From W-Chloroflexi-9 sp045863195 (lineage in GTDB: Bacteria > Chloroflexota > Dehalococcoidia > UBA2979): DNA of 64,000 nucleotides. The notes beneath the pieces are model-generated. The model was not told the origin of the DNA. It was given only the letters and a program-made list of their open reading frames with translations, and did no database searches. Made by a program: the position numbers and the translations under genes. Below, piece by piece: positions 7,938 through 18,064 of the stretch. Location: positions 62,001 through 126,000 of the forward strand of contig BTUI01000005.1 of the NCBI GenBank assembly GCA_045863195.1. The letters are read 5' to 3'. The first letter of the stretch is position 1. Every line of letters starts with the position of its first letter.

Positions 7938-9230
7938 GTGACGGACAGCATCGGCATCTCGATCCTCGGGCCCGGGAACATCGGTTCGGCCGTCGTCGCG
8001 GCGCTGGCGCGCGGGGCGGACCGGTATGCGCTACGCGCAGGGCGGCCGTTGGAACTCCGGCGCGTGCTGGTGCGTGACGCCTCGAAGCCGCGCGATGGCC
8101 TGCGCGCCGACCAGATCACGACGCGCATCGAGGATGTGCTGGCGGACAGCGGCACGCAGATCGTGGTGGAGTTGATGGGCGGCGAAGAGCCGGCCCGCAC
8201 CTACATCGAACAGTCGTTGCGCTCCGGCCGGCACGTGGTGACGGCGAACAAGGAAGTGATGGCGAAGGCCGGCGCGGCGCTGCTGCAGGTCGCGGCCGAC
8301 CACGGCGTGCGGCTGCTGTACGAGGCCTCCGTGGGCGGCGGCATCCCGGTGATCGCGCCGCTCTCCCGCGACCTGCTCGCGAACGAGGTGACGGCGGTCA
8401 CGGCGATCATCAACGGCACTACGAACTACATGCTCACCGCGATGACGCAGCAGGGCGCCGACTACGGCGACATCCTGGCGGAGGCGCAGCGCCTCGGCTA
8501 CGCCGAGCCGGACCCGACCGCGGACGTGGAGGGCTTCGACGCCTCCTACAAGATCGCGGTGCTCTGCGGCCTGGCGTTCAACGTGGACGTGACGCCGGGC
8601 GAGGTGACGCGGCAGGGCATCTCCGGCATCACCGCCCGCGACATCGCCTACGCCGGGCAACTCGGCTCCGTGATCAAGTTGCTCGCGCGCGCCCGCCTCA
8701 TCGATGGCGAGGTCGAGGTGAGCGTCCAGCCCACGCTCATCGGCCGTGGCGAGCCGCTGGCGAAGGTGGACGGCGTGCTGAACGCCGTGCAGCTGGAGGG
8801 CGACCTCGTGGGCCGCGTGCTGTTCGAGGGGCCGGGCGCGGGCCAGGGGCCCACGACCTCCTCCGTGCTCGCGGACGTGCTGGACGTCGCGCAGGACATC
8901 GTCGCGGAGCGACCGCCGCGCACGGCGGTGCCGCGCCGCCGGGTGCGCGTGCGCCCGCCCGAGGAGCATGAGGCGCGGTACTACCTGCGCATCCGCGTGC
9001 TCGACCAGCCCGGCGTGCTCGCGCGCATCGCGCAGGCGCTCGGCGACGCGCAGATCTCGATCGCGTCCGTCATCCAGTTCGACTCGGACGACGTGGCGAC
9101 GCGCGGGACGGCGGAACTGGTGTTGACCACCCACCGCGCCACCGGCGCGGGGCTGCAGGGCGCCCTCGCCGCGATCCGCCGGATGGACGTGGTGGTCGAG
9201 GTCGGCAACGTCCTGCCGATGGAAGGCTAG
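7938..9230 (+). CDS. hom: Homoserine dehydrogenase with C-terminal ACT domain
   Basis: 430 aa. NAD(P)-dependent reduction of aspartate semialdehyde to homoserine, the branch point to threonine and methionine. Seen: Rossmann motif ILGPGNIGSAV at the N-terminus, VTANKEVMAKAGAALL, the catalytic-domain signature NGTTNYMLTAM, TADVEGFDASYK, and a C-terminal ACT domain starting YYLRIRVLDQPGVLARIAQ (about residue 350), usually the threonine feedback site. Start GTG 7938. Clustered with thrC, consistent with a threonine operon; no thrB or aspartokinase is seen here. Confidence 0.96.
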   Translation: MTDSIGISILGPGNIGSAVVAALARGADRYALRAGRPLELRRVLVRDASKPRDGLRADQITTRIEDVLADSGTQIVVELMGGEEPARTYIEQSLRSGRHVVTANKEVMAKAGAALLQVAADHGVRLLYEASVGGGIPVIAPLSRDLLANEVTAVTAIINGTTNYMLTAMTQQGADYGDILAEAQRLGYAEPDPTADVEGFDASYKIAVLCGLAFNVDVTPGEVTRQGISGITARDIAYAGQLGSVIKLLARARLIDGEVEVSVQPTLIGRGEPLAKVDGVLNAVQLEGDLVGRVLFEGPGAGQGPTTSSVLADVLDVAQDIVAERPPRTAVPRRRVRVRPPEEHEARYYLRIRVLDQPGVLARIAQALGDAQISIASVIQFDSDDVATRGTAELVLTTHRATGAGLQGALAAIRRMDVVVEVGNVLPMEG

Positions 9231-9238
9231 GCGCCCCG

Positions 9239-10294
9239 ATGCCTGAGCAGACGGCCGATGGCGGGCTGCTGCAGGCGTCCCCGGTGGAGGCGACCGGCTG
9301 GCCGGGCGACGAAATCCAGAAGGCCCTGGCACACCTCGCGACGTTGAACCGCGAGGTCCACCACGTTGAGGAGACGCTCCGCATCCAGCGCGAAGAAGTC
9401 GCGCGGCTCGCGGAGTCGCTTCAACTCGTGGACGGGCGCACCCAGCGGTACGAGACCACGCAGGAGTCCGCGCGCGAACTGCGCCAGGAGATCGCGGCGC
9501 TGGAGGAGCGGCTGCAGCACGAGGTCACGCTGCGGCGCGACCTGACCGCGCAGGTGGAGCGGGCGACGCAGCGCGAGGCGGAGGCGCAGCGCGAACTGCG
9601 CCGCGTGCTGGAGATGATCGCCGGCCGCCTCGACCAGTTCGACGGGCGCGAGGCCGCCGTCGCGGAGCGCCAGCGCACGTTCGCGCAGGAGATCGCTGCC
9701 GCCGAGACGGAAGACCAGGACCAGGAGGCGCGCATCCAGCGCCTGGAGCGCCAGGTCGCCGCGGAGCGGGAGGCGTCCCGCCACCACGGCACGGAGATCG
9801 CGCGCGTCGCGAGCAGCCTCGCGACGATCCTCGGGACGCTCGAGGCGATCGAGTCGCGGGCGCGCACCACGCTCCTCGACCAGCGCCGGCTGGACGACGA
9901 GGTCACTGCGCTGCGCACGGTGCGCGACCGGGAGGCGGAACTCCTGGAGGTCGTCGAGCAGCAGCGCGCCACGCGCGCACGGCTGGAGGACCGCGTGAGC
10001 CGCGCGGAGGAAGCCGTGGAGGCGCTGCGCCAGGCGATCGCCGCCGAGGCGGAGGAGCGCACGCTCCTCGCGCGCGCGCTCGCAGGCGAGATCGAGCAGC
10101 GGCGCGGCCTCGGCGAGCGGATCGAGGCGCAGCGCGACGCCGTAGCGGAGCACTTCCGGCGCGTGGCGCGCGCCGAGGAGGAGAGCCGCCGCCGTCAGAT
10201 CGAGGAGATCGAGCGCGACATCCGTGTCGCCCGGAGCCTGGCCGTCAGGCTGACCGAGCAGTCCGACGAAGCCGAGCAGGAGCACCCGCTGTGA
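9239..10294 (+). CDS. Long coiled-coil protein of unknown function
   Basis: 351 aa, unrecognised. After about 25 residues the protein is almost entirely Glu/Arg/Gln/Ala heptad sequence (for example HLATLNREVHHVEETLR), predicting a continuous coiled coil to about residue 345. No signal peptide, no membrane helix and no enzymatic motif are visible. It starts 8 nt after hom and its TGA overlaps the GTG of thrC by 4 nt, so it is translated with threonine-synthesis genes. Whether it has any link to them or is only co-transcribed cannot be told. Confidence 0.75.
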   Translation: MPEQTADGGLLQASPVEATGWPGDEIQKALAHLATLNREVHHVEETLRIQREEVARLAESLQLVDGRTQRYETTQESARELRQEIAALEERLQHEVTLRRDLTAQVERATQREAEAQRELRRVLEMIAGRLDQFDGREAAVAERQRTFAQEIAAAETEDQDQEARIQRLERQVAAEREASRHHGTEIARVASSLATILGTLEAIESRARTTLLDQRRLDDEVTALRTVRDREAELLEVVEQQRATRARLEDRVSRAEEAVEALRQAIAAEAEERTLLARALAGEIEQRRGLGERIEAQRDAVAEHFRRVARAEEESRRRQIEEIERDIRVARSLAVRLTEQSDEAEQEHPL

Positions 10295-11349
10295 GCACCG
10301 CCGACCGGTTCATCCTCGAACGCTACCGCGACCTCCTGCCGGTGACGGACAAGACGCCGATGGTGACGCTGGGGGAGGGCGGCACGCCGCTGCTGCGCTC
10401 CCGCGCGATCGAGGCGGAACTGGGGTTGGCCGGCCTCTACTTCAAACTCGAGTCGATGAACCCGACCGGGTCGTTCAAGGACCGCGGCATGGTGCTCGCC
10501 GTCGCGAAGGCGGCGGAAGAGGGCGCACGTGCGGTGATCTGCGCCTCCACCGGGAACACCTCCGCCTCCGCGGCGGCGTACGCGGCGCGCCACGGGCTGA
10601 AGGCGTACGTGGTGGTGCCGGACGGCAAGATCGCGATGGGCAAACTCGCGCAGGCGGTGATGCACGGTGCCGAGATCGTGCAGATCGAGGGCTCCTTCGA
10701 CGACGCGCTGCGGATCGTGCGCGAGATCTCGGAGCGGCACACGGTCGCCCTCGTGAACTCCGTGAACCCGCACCGCATCCAGGGGCAGAAGACGAGCGCG
10801 TTCGAGATCGTGGACGACCTTGGCGACGCGCCGGACCTGCTCTGCATCCCGGTCGGCAATGCCGGCAACATCACCGCGTACTGGAGCGGGTTCGAGGAGT
10901 ACCACCGGCTGGAGCGGACGAGCCGGAAGCCGCGGATGTGGGGCTTCCAGGCGGCCGGTGCCGCGCCGCTCGTCCTCGGCCACCCCGTCGACCAGCCGGA
11001 GACGATCGCGACCGCGATCCGCATCGGCAACCCCGCCTCGTGGGACGGCGCGATCAACGCGCGTGACGCCTCCGGCGGCGGCATCTCCGCCGTGACCGAC
11101 GACGAGATCCTGGAGGCGTACCGCCGCCTGGGCCGTGACGAAGGCGTGTTCTGCGAGCCCGCCTCCGCGGCCTCGTTGGCCGGCCTGATGAAGCGCCACC
11201 GCGAGGGGGAGGACCTCTCCGGCCTGACCGCGGTCTGCATCCTCACCGGGCACGGCCTGAAGGACCCGGACACCGCGCTGAAGGTGGAGGTCACGCGCCA
11301 CTCCGCGCCGGCGGAGGTCGGAGCCGTGGAGCGCGTCCTCGGCTGGTAG
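10291..11349 (+). CDS. thrC: Threonine synthase
   Basis: 352 aa. PLP-dependent conversion of O-phosphohomoserine to threonine. Seen: GEGGTPLLRS, the PLP lysine in NPTGSFKDRGM (about residue 62), ASTGNTSASAAAYAARHG and the phosphate-binding glycine run in IPVGNAGNITAY. The length is that of the short bacterial class. Start is GTG 10291 inside the GTGA overlap with the coiled-coil gene, which argues for translational coupling. Confidence 0.95.
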   Translation: MSTADRFILERYRDLLPVTDKTPMVTLGEGGTPLLRSRAIEAELGLAGLYFKLESMNPTGSFKDRGMVLAVAKAAEEGARAVICASTGNTSASAAAYAARHGLKAYVVVPDGKIAMGKLAQAVMHGAEIVQIEGSFDDALRIVREISERHTVALVNSVNPHRIQGQKTSAFEIVDDLGDAPDLLCIPVGNAGNITAYWSGFEEYHRLERTSRKPRMWGFQAAGAAPLVLGHPVDQPETIATAIRIGNPASWDGAINARDASGGGISAVTDDEILEAYRRLGRDEGVFCEPASAASLAGLMKRHREGEDLSGLTAVCILTGHGLKDPDTALKVEVTRHSAPAEVGAVERVLGW

Positions 11350-11473
11350 CGCGCCGGGGTTGCGGCGGGTGGCGTGCGGGCCGGTGATATCCTCGAACGC
11401 GCGGTAGTTTCTACAGCGCACTCGATTCGGGGAGCCCTCCGCGGCGGAGCGTCCCTCCGATCTGGAGAGCCGG

Positions 11474-12061
11474 ATGGCCATGGCACCCACTCAACTCACA
11501 GCACCCGCTGACCGCGACGCGCTGCTCCGCATCATCCACGAGATGATCGGGGCGATCGGCCTCGACCCGGATTCGGACGGGCTGCACGACACGCCGCGCC
11601 GGATCACGGACATGTACCTCGAGCTGTTCGAGGGGCTGTGGCAGGACCCGCGCGAGGTGCTGACCGTGCAGTTCGCCGAGGATCACGACGAGATGGTGAT
11701 CCTGCGCGAGATCCCCTTCTACTCGATGTGTGAGCACCACTTCCTGCCCTTCCACGGCCAGGCCGCCGTGGGCTACCTGCCGGACGGCAAGATCGTGGGC
11801 CTCTCGAAACTCGCGCGGGCCGTGGAGATCTTCGCCCGCCGCCCGCAGGTGCAGGAGCGCCTGACCGGCCAGATCGCCGACGTGATCGAGGAGGTCGTGG
11901 GGGCGAAGGGCGTGGGCGTGGTGATCGAGGCGGAACACCTCTGCATGACCGCGCGCGGGGTGCGGAAGCCCGGCTCCAGCATGGTGACCTCCGCGATGCG
12001 CGGGCGGTTCCGCTCCGACCAGAACACCCGCCAGGAGTTCCTGCGCCTGATCGGTCAGTAG
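11474..12061 (+). CDS. folE: GTP cyclohydrolase I
   Basis: 195 aa. Opens GTP to 7,8-dihydroneopterin triphosphate, the first step of tetrahydrofolate synthesis. Signatures: SMCEHHFLPFHGQAAVGYLP with the zinc Cys and His, SKLARAVEIFARRPQVQERL and EAEHLCMTARGVRKPGS with the second zinc Cys. GGAGA precedes the ATG at 11474; a second ATG two codons later is equally possible. A TATCCT -10-like box lies at 11388-11393. folC is at 40 kb in the same window. Confidence 0.97.
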   Translation: MAMAPTQLTAPADRDALLRIIHEMIGAIGLDPDSDGLHDTPRRITDMYLELFEGLWQDPREVLTVQFAEDHDEMVILREIPFYSMCEHHFLPFHGQAAVGYLPDGKIVGLSKLARAVEIFARRPQVQERLTGQIADVIEEVVGAKGVGVVIEAEHLCMTARGVRKPGSSMVTSAMRGRFRSDQNTRQEFLRLIGQ

Positions 12062-12092
12062 GCCCCCGGCAGACCAGCAGAGGATCGCCGTC

Positions 12093-13364
12093 GTGACGGA
12101 CGCGCCCCCGCTTCCCCAGCACCCGCGCCGCATCGCCATGCTGTCGATGCACACCTCCCCGCTCGCGCCCCTCGGCGGCCGCGAGACGGGCGGGATGAAC
12201 GTGTATGTGCAGGAGGTCGCGCGCGAACTCGGCCGCCTCGGCGTGCAGGTGGACGTCTTTACCCGCCGCGCGGACGCCGCCCTCCCGGAGGTGGAGGCGT
12301 ACGCGCCCGGCGCGCGCGTCATCCAGGTCGTCGCCGGGCCGGTCGATCGCGTCGAGAAGGAAGAGATGACGGCGCTGACCGCCGCCTTCGCCGACGCCGT
12401 GGAGGCGTTCCGGGCGCGCGAGGGGGTGACGTACGACGTCATCCACTCCCACTACTGGCTCTCCGCCGCCGCCGGCGAGGTGCTCGCCGCGCGCTGGGGC
12501 GTCCCCCACGCCGCGATGTTCCACACGCTGGGCGATGTGAAGTTGCGCGCCCGCGCCTCCGAGCACGAGCGCCCGGACCGCCTGGAGACCGAGCGGCACC
12601 TCGTCCATCACCTCGACCGGATCGTGGCGGCGACGGAGCACGAGCGCCGGCTGCTGCAGCAGATCTACCGGGTGCCGCCGGCCCGCGTGGCGGTGATCCC
12701 GCTGGGGGTCGACCTCGGCCGGTTCGCGCCGGGCGACCGCGCGGCGGCGCGCGCGCGCCTTGGCATCCCGGCGGAGGAGCGCGTGGTGCTGGCGGTGGGC
12801 CGGATCGAGCCGCTGAAGGGGCTGGACATCCTCATCCGCTCGCTCGCGGAGATGAGCGACCGTGACGGCGTGGTGCTCTCCGTCATCGGTGGGGACGATC
12901 GCGCGGCGGCGGAGATCGCCCGGCTGCGCGCGGTGGCGGAGCAGGTGGGGGTGGCGGACGCCGTGCGCTTCCTGGGCCCCCGTCCGCACGAGGCACTGGT
13001 GGACTACTACGCCGCCGCCGACGTGGTCGCCGTCCCCTCCTTCTACGAGTCGTTCGGCCTCGTGGCGGTGGAGGCGATGGCGAGCGGGGTGCCGGTCGTC
13101 GCCTCCCGGGTGGGCGGGCTCGCCTCCACGGTGGTGGACGGGCGGACGGGGTACCTCATCCCGTGGCGCTGCCCGACCCCCTTCGCGGAGAAGATCGAGA
13201 CGCTGCTCCGCAACGAGGAGCTGCGCCGGGCGCTGGGCGCCGGGGCGCGCGACCGGATGGAGCACGGCTACGCCTGGTCGGCGGTCGCCCGGCAGGTGGC
13301 GAGCCTGTACGAGACGCTGATCGCGGAGCGCGCCGCCGCGCCGGCCTCGGCGGCTGCCTCCTGA
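12093..13364 (+). CDS. GT4-family glycosyltransferase, MshA/sucrose-synthase-like
   Basis: 423 aa, GT-B fold. N-terminal domain begins RIAMLSMHTSPLAPLGGRET and GGMNVYVQEVAREL, nearly the same motif as in MshA (D-inositol-3-phosphate glycosyltransferase of mycothiol synthesis) and sucrose-phosphate synthases. The C-terminal domain has VLAVGRIEPLKGLDILI and the nucleotide-sugar motif PSFYESFGLVAVEAMASG (E-x7-E). The next gene is a PIG-L deacetylase, a pairing found in mycothiol and bacillithiol synthesis, but such transferases have many acceptors, so the substrate is open. Start GTG 12093. Confidence 0.85.
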   Translation: MTDAPPLPQHPRRIAMLSMHTSPLAPLGGRETGGMNVYVQEVARELGRLGVQVDVFTRRADAALPEVEAYAPGARVIQVVAGPVDRVEKEEMTALTAAFADAVEAFRAREGVTYDVIHSHYWLSAAAGEVLAARWGVPHAAMFHTLGDVKLRARASEHERPDRLETERHLVHHLDRIVAATEHERRLLQQIYRVPPARVAVIPLGVDLGRFAPGDRAAARARLGIPAEERVVLAVGRIEPLKGLDILIRSLAEMSDRDGVVLSVIGGDDRAAAEIARLRAVAEQVGVADAVRFLGPRPHEALVDYYAAADVVAVPSFYESFGLVAVEAMASGVPVVASRVGGLASTVVDGRTGYLIPWRCPTPFAEKIETLLRNEELRRALGAGARDRMEHGYAWSAVARQVASLYETLIAERAAAPASAAAS

Positions 13365-13382
13365 CGGTGCGCGCGTCCGGTG

Positions 13383-13388
13383 TAGACT
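13383..13388 (+). promoter_or_regulatory. -10 box TAGACT, leaderless type, for the PIG-L deacetylase
   Basis: TAGACT is followed by 7 nt and then the ATG at 13396, with no ribosome binding site between, which suggests an additional, leaderless transcript start for the deacetylase inside the gap after the glycosyltransferase. Confidence 0.45.
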
Positions 13389-13395
13389 CGCCGGC

Positions 13396-14151
13396 ATGAC
13401 GAGCACCCCCACCATCGACCCTGAGGCCGACCTCATCACGGAGGTCGCGACGAAGTTCGCGAAGCGCGCCCTGTGCGTGTACGCCCACCCAGACGACCTG
13501 GAGTTCACCTCCGGCGGCACGGTGGCGAAGTTGTGCGCGGAGGGCTGGGACGTCCACATTGTGGTGACGACCAGCGGGAACAAGGGGACGAAGGACCCGG
13601 CGGTCACCCCTCAACAGCTCGCCGGCGAGCGCGAGGAGGAGGCGCGGAACGCCGCCGCCATCCTCGGGGCGCGGGAGCCGGTGTTCTTCGGCTTCCCGGA
13701 CGGGGGCATTTCGAACGACGACGAGCTGCGCGCGCTGATCGCGCGGCAGGTACGCCTCCACCGGCCGGAGTTGATGCTGACGTGGGACGGGTTCCGCCCG
13801 GGGTTCAACCACCGTGACCACCGGTACACCGGTGCCGCCGTCCACGATGCGCTCTACCCGTCCTCGGACGACCACCTCTATTATCCGTTGGATAAAGAAG
13901 AGGACCTGGAGCCCCACCGGCCGGCAGCGATGCTCCTGTCCGGTGCGGGGACGCCTGACTACGACGTGGACATCCAGAAGCATCTACGCACGAAAATCCG
14001 CGCGATCCTGGCGCATACCTCGCAGATGCGCGGCCGTTCGGAGCGTGAGATGCGGGAGATGTACGAGGAGCGCGCGCGCCAGGCGCAGGCCTCCGGGCAG
14101 GTCGGGCCGCTCTACCGGGAGTCCTTCGCGAAGGTGATCTTCCGCCGGTAG
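13396..14151 (+). CDS. PIG-L (LmbE-like) zinc-dependent N-deacetylase
   Basis: 251 aa. Family enzymes remove N-acetyl groups from sugar conjugates. The metal site is visible: YAHPDDLEFTSGGT near residue 33 (His and Asp-Asp) and FNHRDHRYTG near residue 140. It follows an MshA-like glycosyltransferase by 31 nt, so the pair may make and deacetylate a glycoconjugate such as the precursor of a low-molecular-weight thiol; no MshC or BshC-like ligase is in the window. Uncharacterised Chloroflexota members of this family are common. Confidence 0.85.
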   Translation: MTSTPTIDPEADLITEVATKFAKRALCVYAHPDDLEFTSGGTVAKLCAEGWDVHIVVTTSGNKGTKDPAVTPQQLAGEREEEARNAAAILGAREPVFFGFPDGGISNDDELRALIARQVRLHRPELMLTWDGFRPGFNHRDHRYTGAAVHDALYPSSDDHLYYPLDKEEDLEPHRPAAMLLSGAGTPDYDVDIQKHLRTKIRAILAHTSQMRGRSEREMREMYEERARQAQASGQVGPLYRESFAKVIFRR

Positions 14152-14515
14152 GGCGGGGTTCGCGCGTAAGCGGGCGTCCTTCTACTCTCCGATGAGCGTT
14201 CCGCCTGTGGCGGGGCGGCGCCCCCATTTGCGGCGGGGACGCCCATGACGCCGGCCTCTCAGGCCCGGTCGCACCTCGTGCACCGCGTTTGACATAGTCG
14301 CGTCCGTGCCCCAGACTCATAGGTCGCGCCTCTTGCAGGCGCACGCACTTGCGCGAATTCGGTCGTGTGGCCGGTCGCGGTGAGAACCGGTGGCACCGTG
14401 CGGCATCTGCCGCCATCGCCATGGTCAGGCTCACCGCCACGCCATTCGGCCGTTGTTGTTGCCCATTGTTCGGCCCCGGTTGGCCTGGTGCTCTGGGGAC
14501 AAGTAGGGAGTCGGC
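14152..14515 (+). other. 364-nt non-coding region ahead of the str operon
   Basis: No convincing gene. It holds a good -35 hexamer TTGACA at 14289-14294, with weaker downstream -10 candidates (CTCATA at 14316-14321 is 21 nt away, CAGACT at 14312-14317 is 17 nt away), which would give a leader of roughly 190 nt before rpsL. GC-rich repeats around 14200-14260 may form secondary structure but I see no clear terminator or known riboswitch. Small open frames here lack start signals and conserved character. Confidence 0.5.
14289..14317 (+). promoter_or_regulatory. Candidate promoter of the str operon
   Basis: Perfect consensus -35 TTGACA (14289-14294); with a 17-nt spacer the -10 would be CAGACT (14312-14317), a poor match. 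The -35 is the best in the region, so the call rests on it. Confidence 0.45.
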
Positions 14516-14929
14516 GTGCCGACGATCAACCAGCTGGTCCGCACTCCGCGGACCCCGATCCGCAAGAAGACCAAGGCGCCGGCGCTGCGCTTCCGGATGA
14601 ACACGCTCCGGAACCGCATGACCCGCGAGCAGAAGGGTTCGCCGCAGAAGCGCGGCGTCTGCACGCAGGTCCGGACCGTCACGCCGAAGAAGCCGAACTC
14701 GGCGCTCCGCAAGGTGGCGCGTGTCCGGCTCTCGAACGGCATTGAGGTCACGGCGTACATCCCCGGCGAGGGGCACAACCTGCAGGAGCACTCGGTCGTC
14801 CTCATCCGCGGCGGCCGTGTGAAGGACCTGCCGGGCGTCCGTTACCACATCGTCCGTGGCGCGCTGGACGCGCAGGGCGTGAAGAACCGCAAGCGCGGCC
14901 GCTCCAAGTACGGCACGCGTAAGTCTTAG
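14516..14929 (+). CDS. rpsL: Small ribosomal subunit protein uS12
   Basis: 137 aa. Decoding-centre protein. The sequence starts PTINQLVRTPRTPIRKKTKA and contains the invariant TPKKPNSALRKVARVRLSNG and PGEGHNLQEHSVVLIRGGRV. The Lys positions of the streptomycin region (KKPNSA, PGEGHNLQEHS) are as in sensitive strains. It carries a slightly longer segment (about residues 25-42, rich in Arg and Met) before KRGVC than E. coli S12. Start GTG 14516 with GGGAG upstream. First gene of the str operon. Confidence 0.97.
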   Translation: MPTINQLVRTPRTPIRKKTKAPALRFRMNTLRNRMTREQKGSPQKRGVCTQVRTVTPKKPNSALRKVARVRLSNGIEVTAYIPGEGHNLQEHSVVLIRGGRVKDLPGVRYHIVRGALDAQGVKNRKRGRSKYGTRKS

Positions 14930-14947
14930 TCGCCCGAGGGATATCAG

Positions 14948-15415
14948 ATGCGCCGAAACCGCGCCCCGATCCGCCCCACGATCCCCGACCCGCGCTACGG
15001 GTCCCGGATCGTGACCAAGCTCGTCAACACGCTGATGTACAGCGGGAAGAAGAGCACCGCCGAGCACATTGTGTACGGCGCGTTTGACCGCATCGAAGAG
15101 GTCACCGGCCGCCGCGGCATCGACACGTTCGAGCAGGCGATGCGGAACGCGACCCCGGTGATCGAGGTGAAGCCTCGGCGCGTGGGCGGCGCGACTTACC
15201 AGGTGCCGATCGACATCCGCAGCGAGCGCCGGCAGACGCTGGCGCTGCGCTGGATCCGGGACTCCGCCCGGCGACGCTCTGGCCGCTCCATGACGGAGAA
15301 GCTGGCCGCTGAACTGCTGGACGCTGCCAACAACCAGGGCAGCGCCGTCCGCCGCAAGGAAGACACCCACCGGATGGCCGAGGCCAACCGGGCGTTCGTC
15401 CACTACCGCTGGTAA
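14948..15415 (+). CDS. rpsG: Small ribosomal subunit protein uS7
   Basis: 155 aa, usual length. Primary 16S rRNA binding protein of the 30S head. Recognised by SRIVTKLVNTLMYSGKK, VEVKPRRVGGATYQVP-type core (here IEVKPRRVGGATYQVPIDI) and the C-terminal NRAFVHYRW. It lies 18 nt after rpsL. In E. coli S7 represses its own operon through the rpsL-rpsG spacer; this spacer is too short here, but a hairpin lies downstream before fusA. Confidence 0.97.
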   Translation: MRRNRAPIRPTIPDPRYGSRIVTKLVNTLMYSGKKSTAEHIVYGAFDRIEEVTGRRGIDTFEQAMRNATPVIEVKPRRVGGATYQVPIDIRSERRQTLALRWIRDSARRRSGRSMTEKLAAELLDAANNQGSAVRRKEDTHRMAEANRAFVHYRW

Positions 15416-15433
15416 TCCGCGACTGGATGCGGA

Positions 15434-15452
15434 CGCCCCCGATGAGGGGGCG
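15434..15452 (+). other. Small hairpin between rpsG and fusA
   Basis: CGCCCCC-GATGA-GGGGGCG, a perfect 7-bp stem with a 5-nt loop in the 69-nt rpsG-fusA spacer, just ahead of the AAGGAG site of fusA. It has no T-run, so it is more likely an RNA processing or translational control element than a terminator. Confidence 0.4.
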
Positions 15453-15484
15453 AACCCGTCTCCGCCGCGAAGGAGTTTGAGTCT

Positions 15485-17563
<2,079 letters not shown>

Positions 17564-17596
17564 CCGCTTTACCGCGGAGGACAGAGGGAACACCAA

Positions 17597-18043
17597 ATGG
17601 CCAAGGGTGTATTCGAGCGGACGAAGCCTCACCTGAACGTGGGGACGATCGGCCACGTGGACCACGGGAAGACGTCCCTGACGGCGGCGATCACGAAGGT
17701 GCTCGCGCTGAAGGGGTTCGCTGACTACTCGAAGTTCATCGCCTCCGCCGGCGCGACGTCGTTCGTCTACACCTCGAACACCGGGTCGTTCACGGCGGGG
17801 TCGATCCCGGCGACCGGCTTCGGGCTGGTGGTGTTCAGCGGCGGGACGACGGCGATGCTCGTGGAGGCGGCGCAGGCGAGCGGGTGCACGGACCTCGACC
17901 GGGTCGGGTTCTTCGCGGCAGACGGGAAGGGCGCGTTCGTGAGTTACCTCGCGTCCGCGCCCCCCTTTGTGAACGGCCAGTGGCTGGCGATGTTCCCCGC
18001 CTCGATCCCGGCGAACCAGCCGCTGCTCGTGCGCTGCGGCTGA
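17597..18043 (+). pseudogene. tuf: Chimeric tuf: EF-Tu N-terminus fused to an unrelated C-terminal domain
   Basis: 148 aa. Residues 1 to about 45 are a perfect EF-Tu start (KGVFERTKPHLNVGTIGHVD, HGKTSLTAAITKVLALKG) including the P-loop. After FADYSK the sequence switches to about 103 residues with no EF-Tu character: no G2, G3 or G4 motif, no domains II and III. The new part is Ala/Gly/Phe/Ser-rich and ends FPASIPANQPLLVRCG, a style I associate with C-terminal domains of exported Chloroflexota proteins. It cannot function as EF-Tu. The breakpoint is near 17735. The reading frame stays open across it. It could be a real rearrangement at one of two tuf copies or an assembly chimera; rpsJ and the S10 operon, which normally follow tuf, are absent. 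Confidence 0.75.
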
Positions 18044-18064
18044 CCGCGAGATCCTCGGGGCGCG

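Noticed and set aside
14349..14745. Short open frames in the leader of the str operon, running into rpsL
   Set aside because: No ribosome binding site, non-conserved composition, and they overlap rpsL in another frame.
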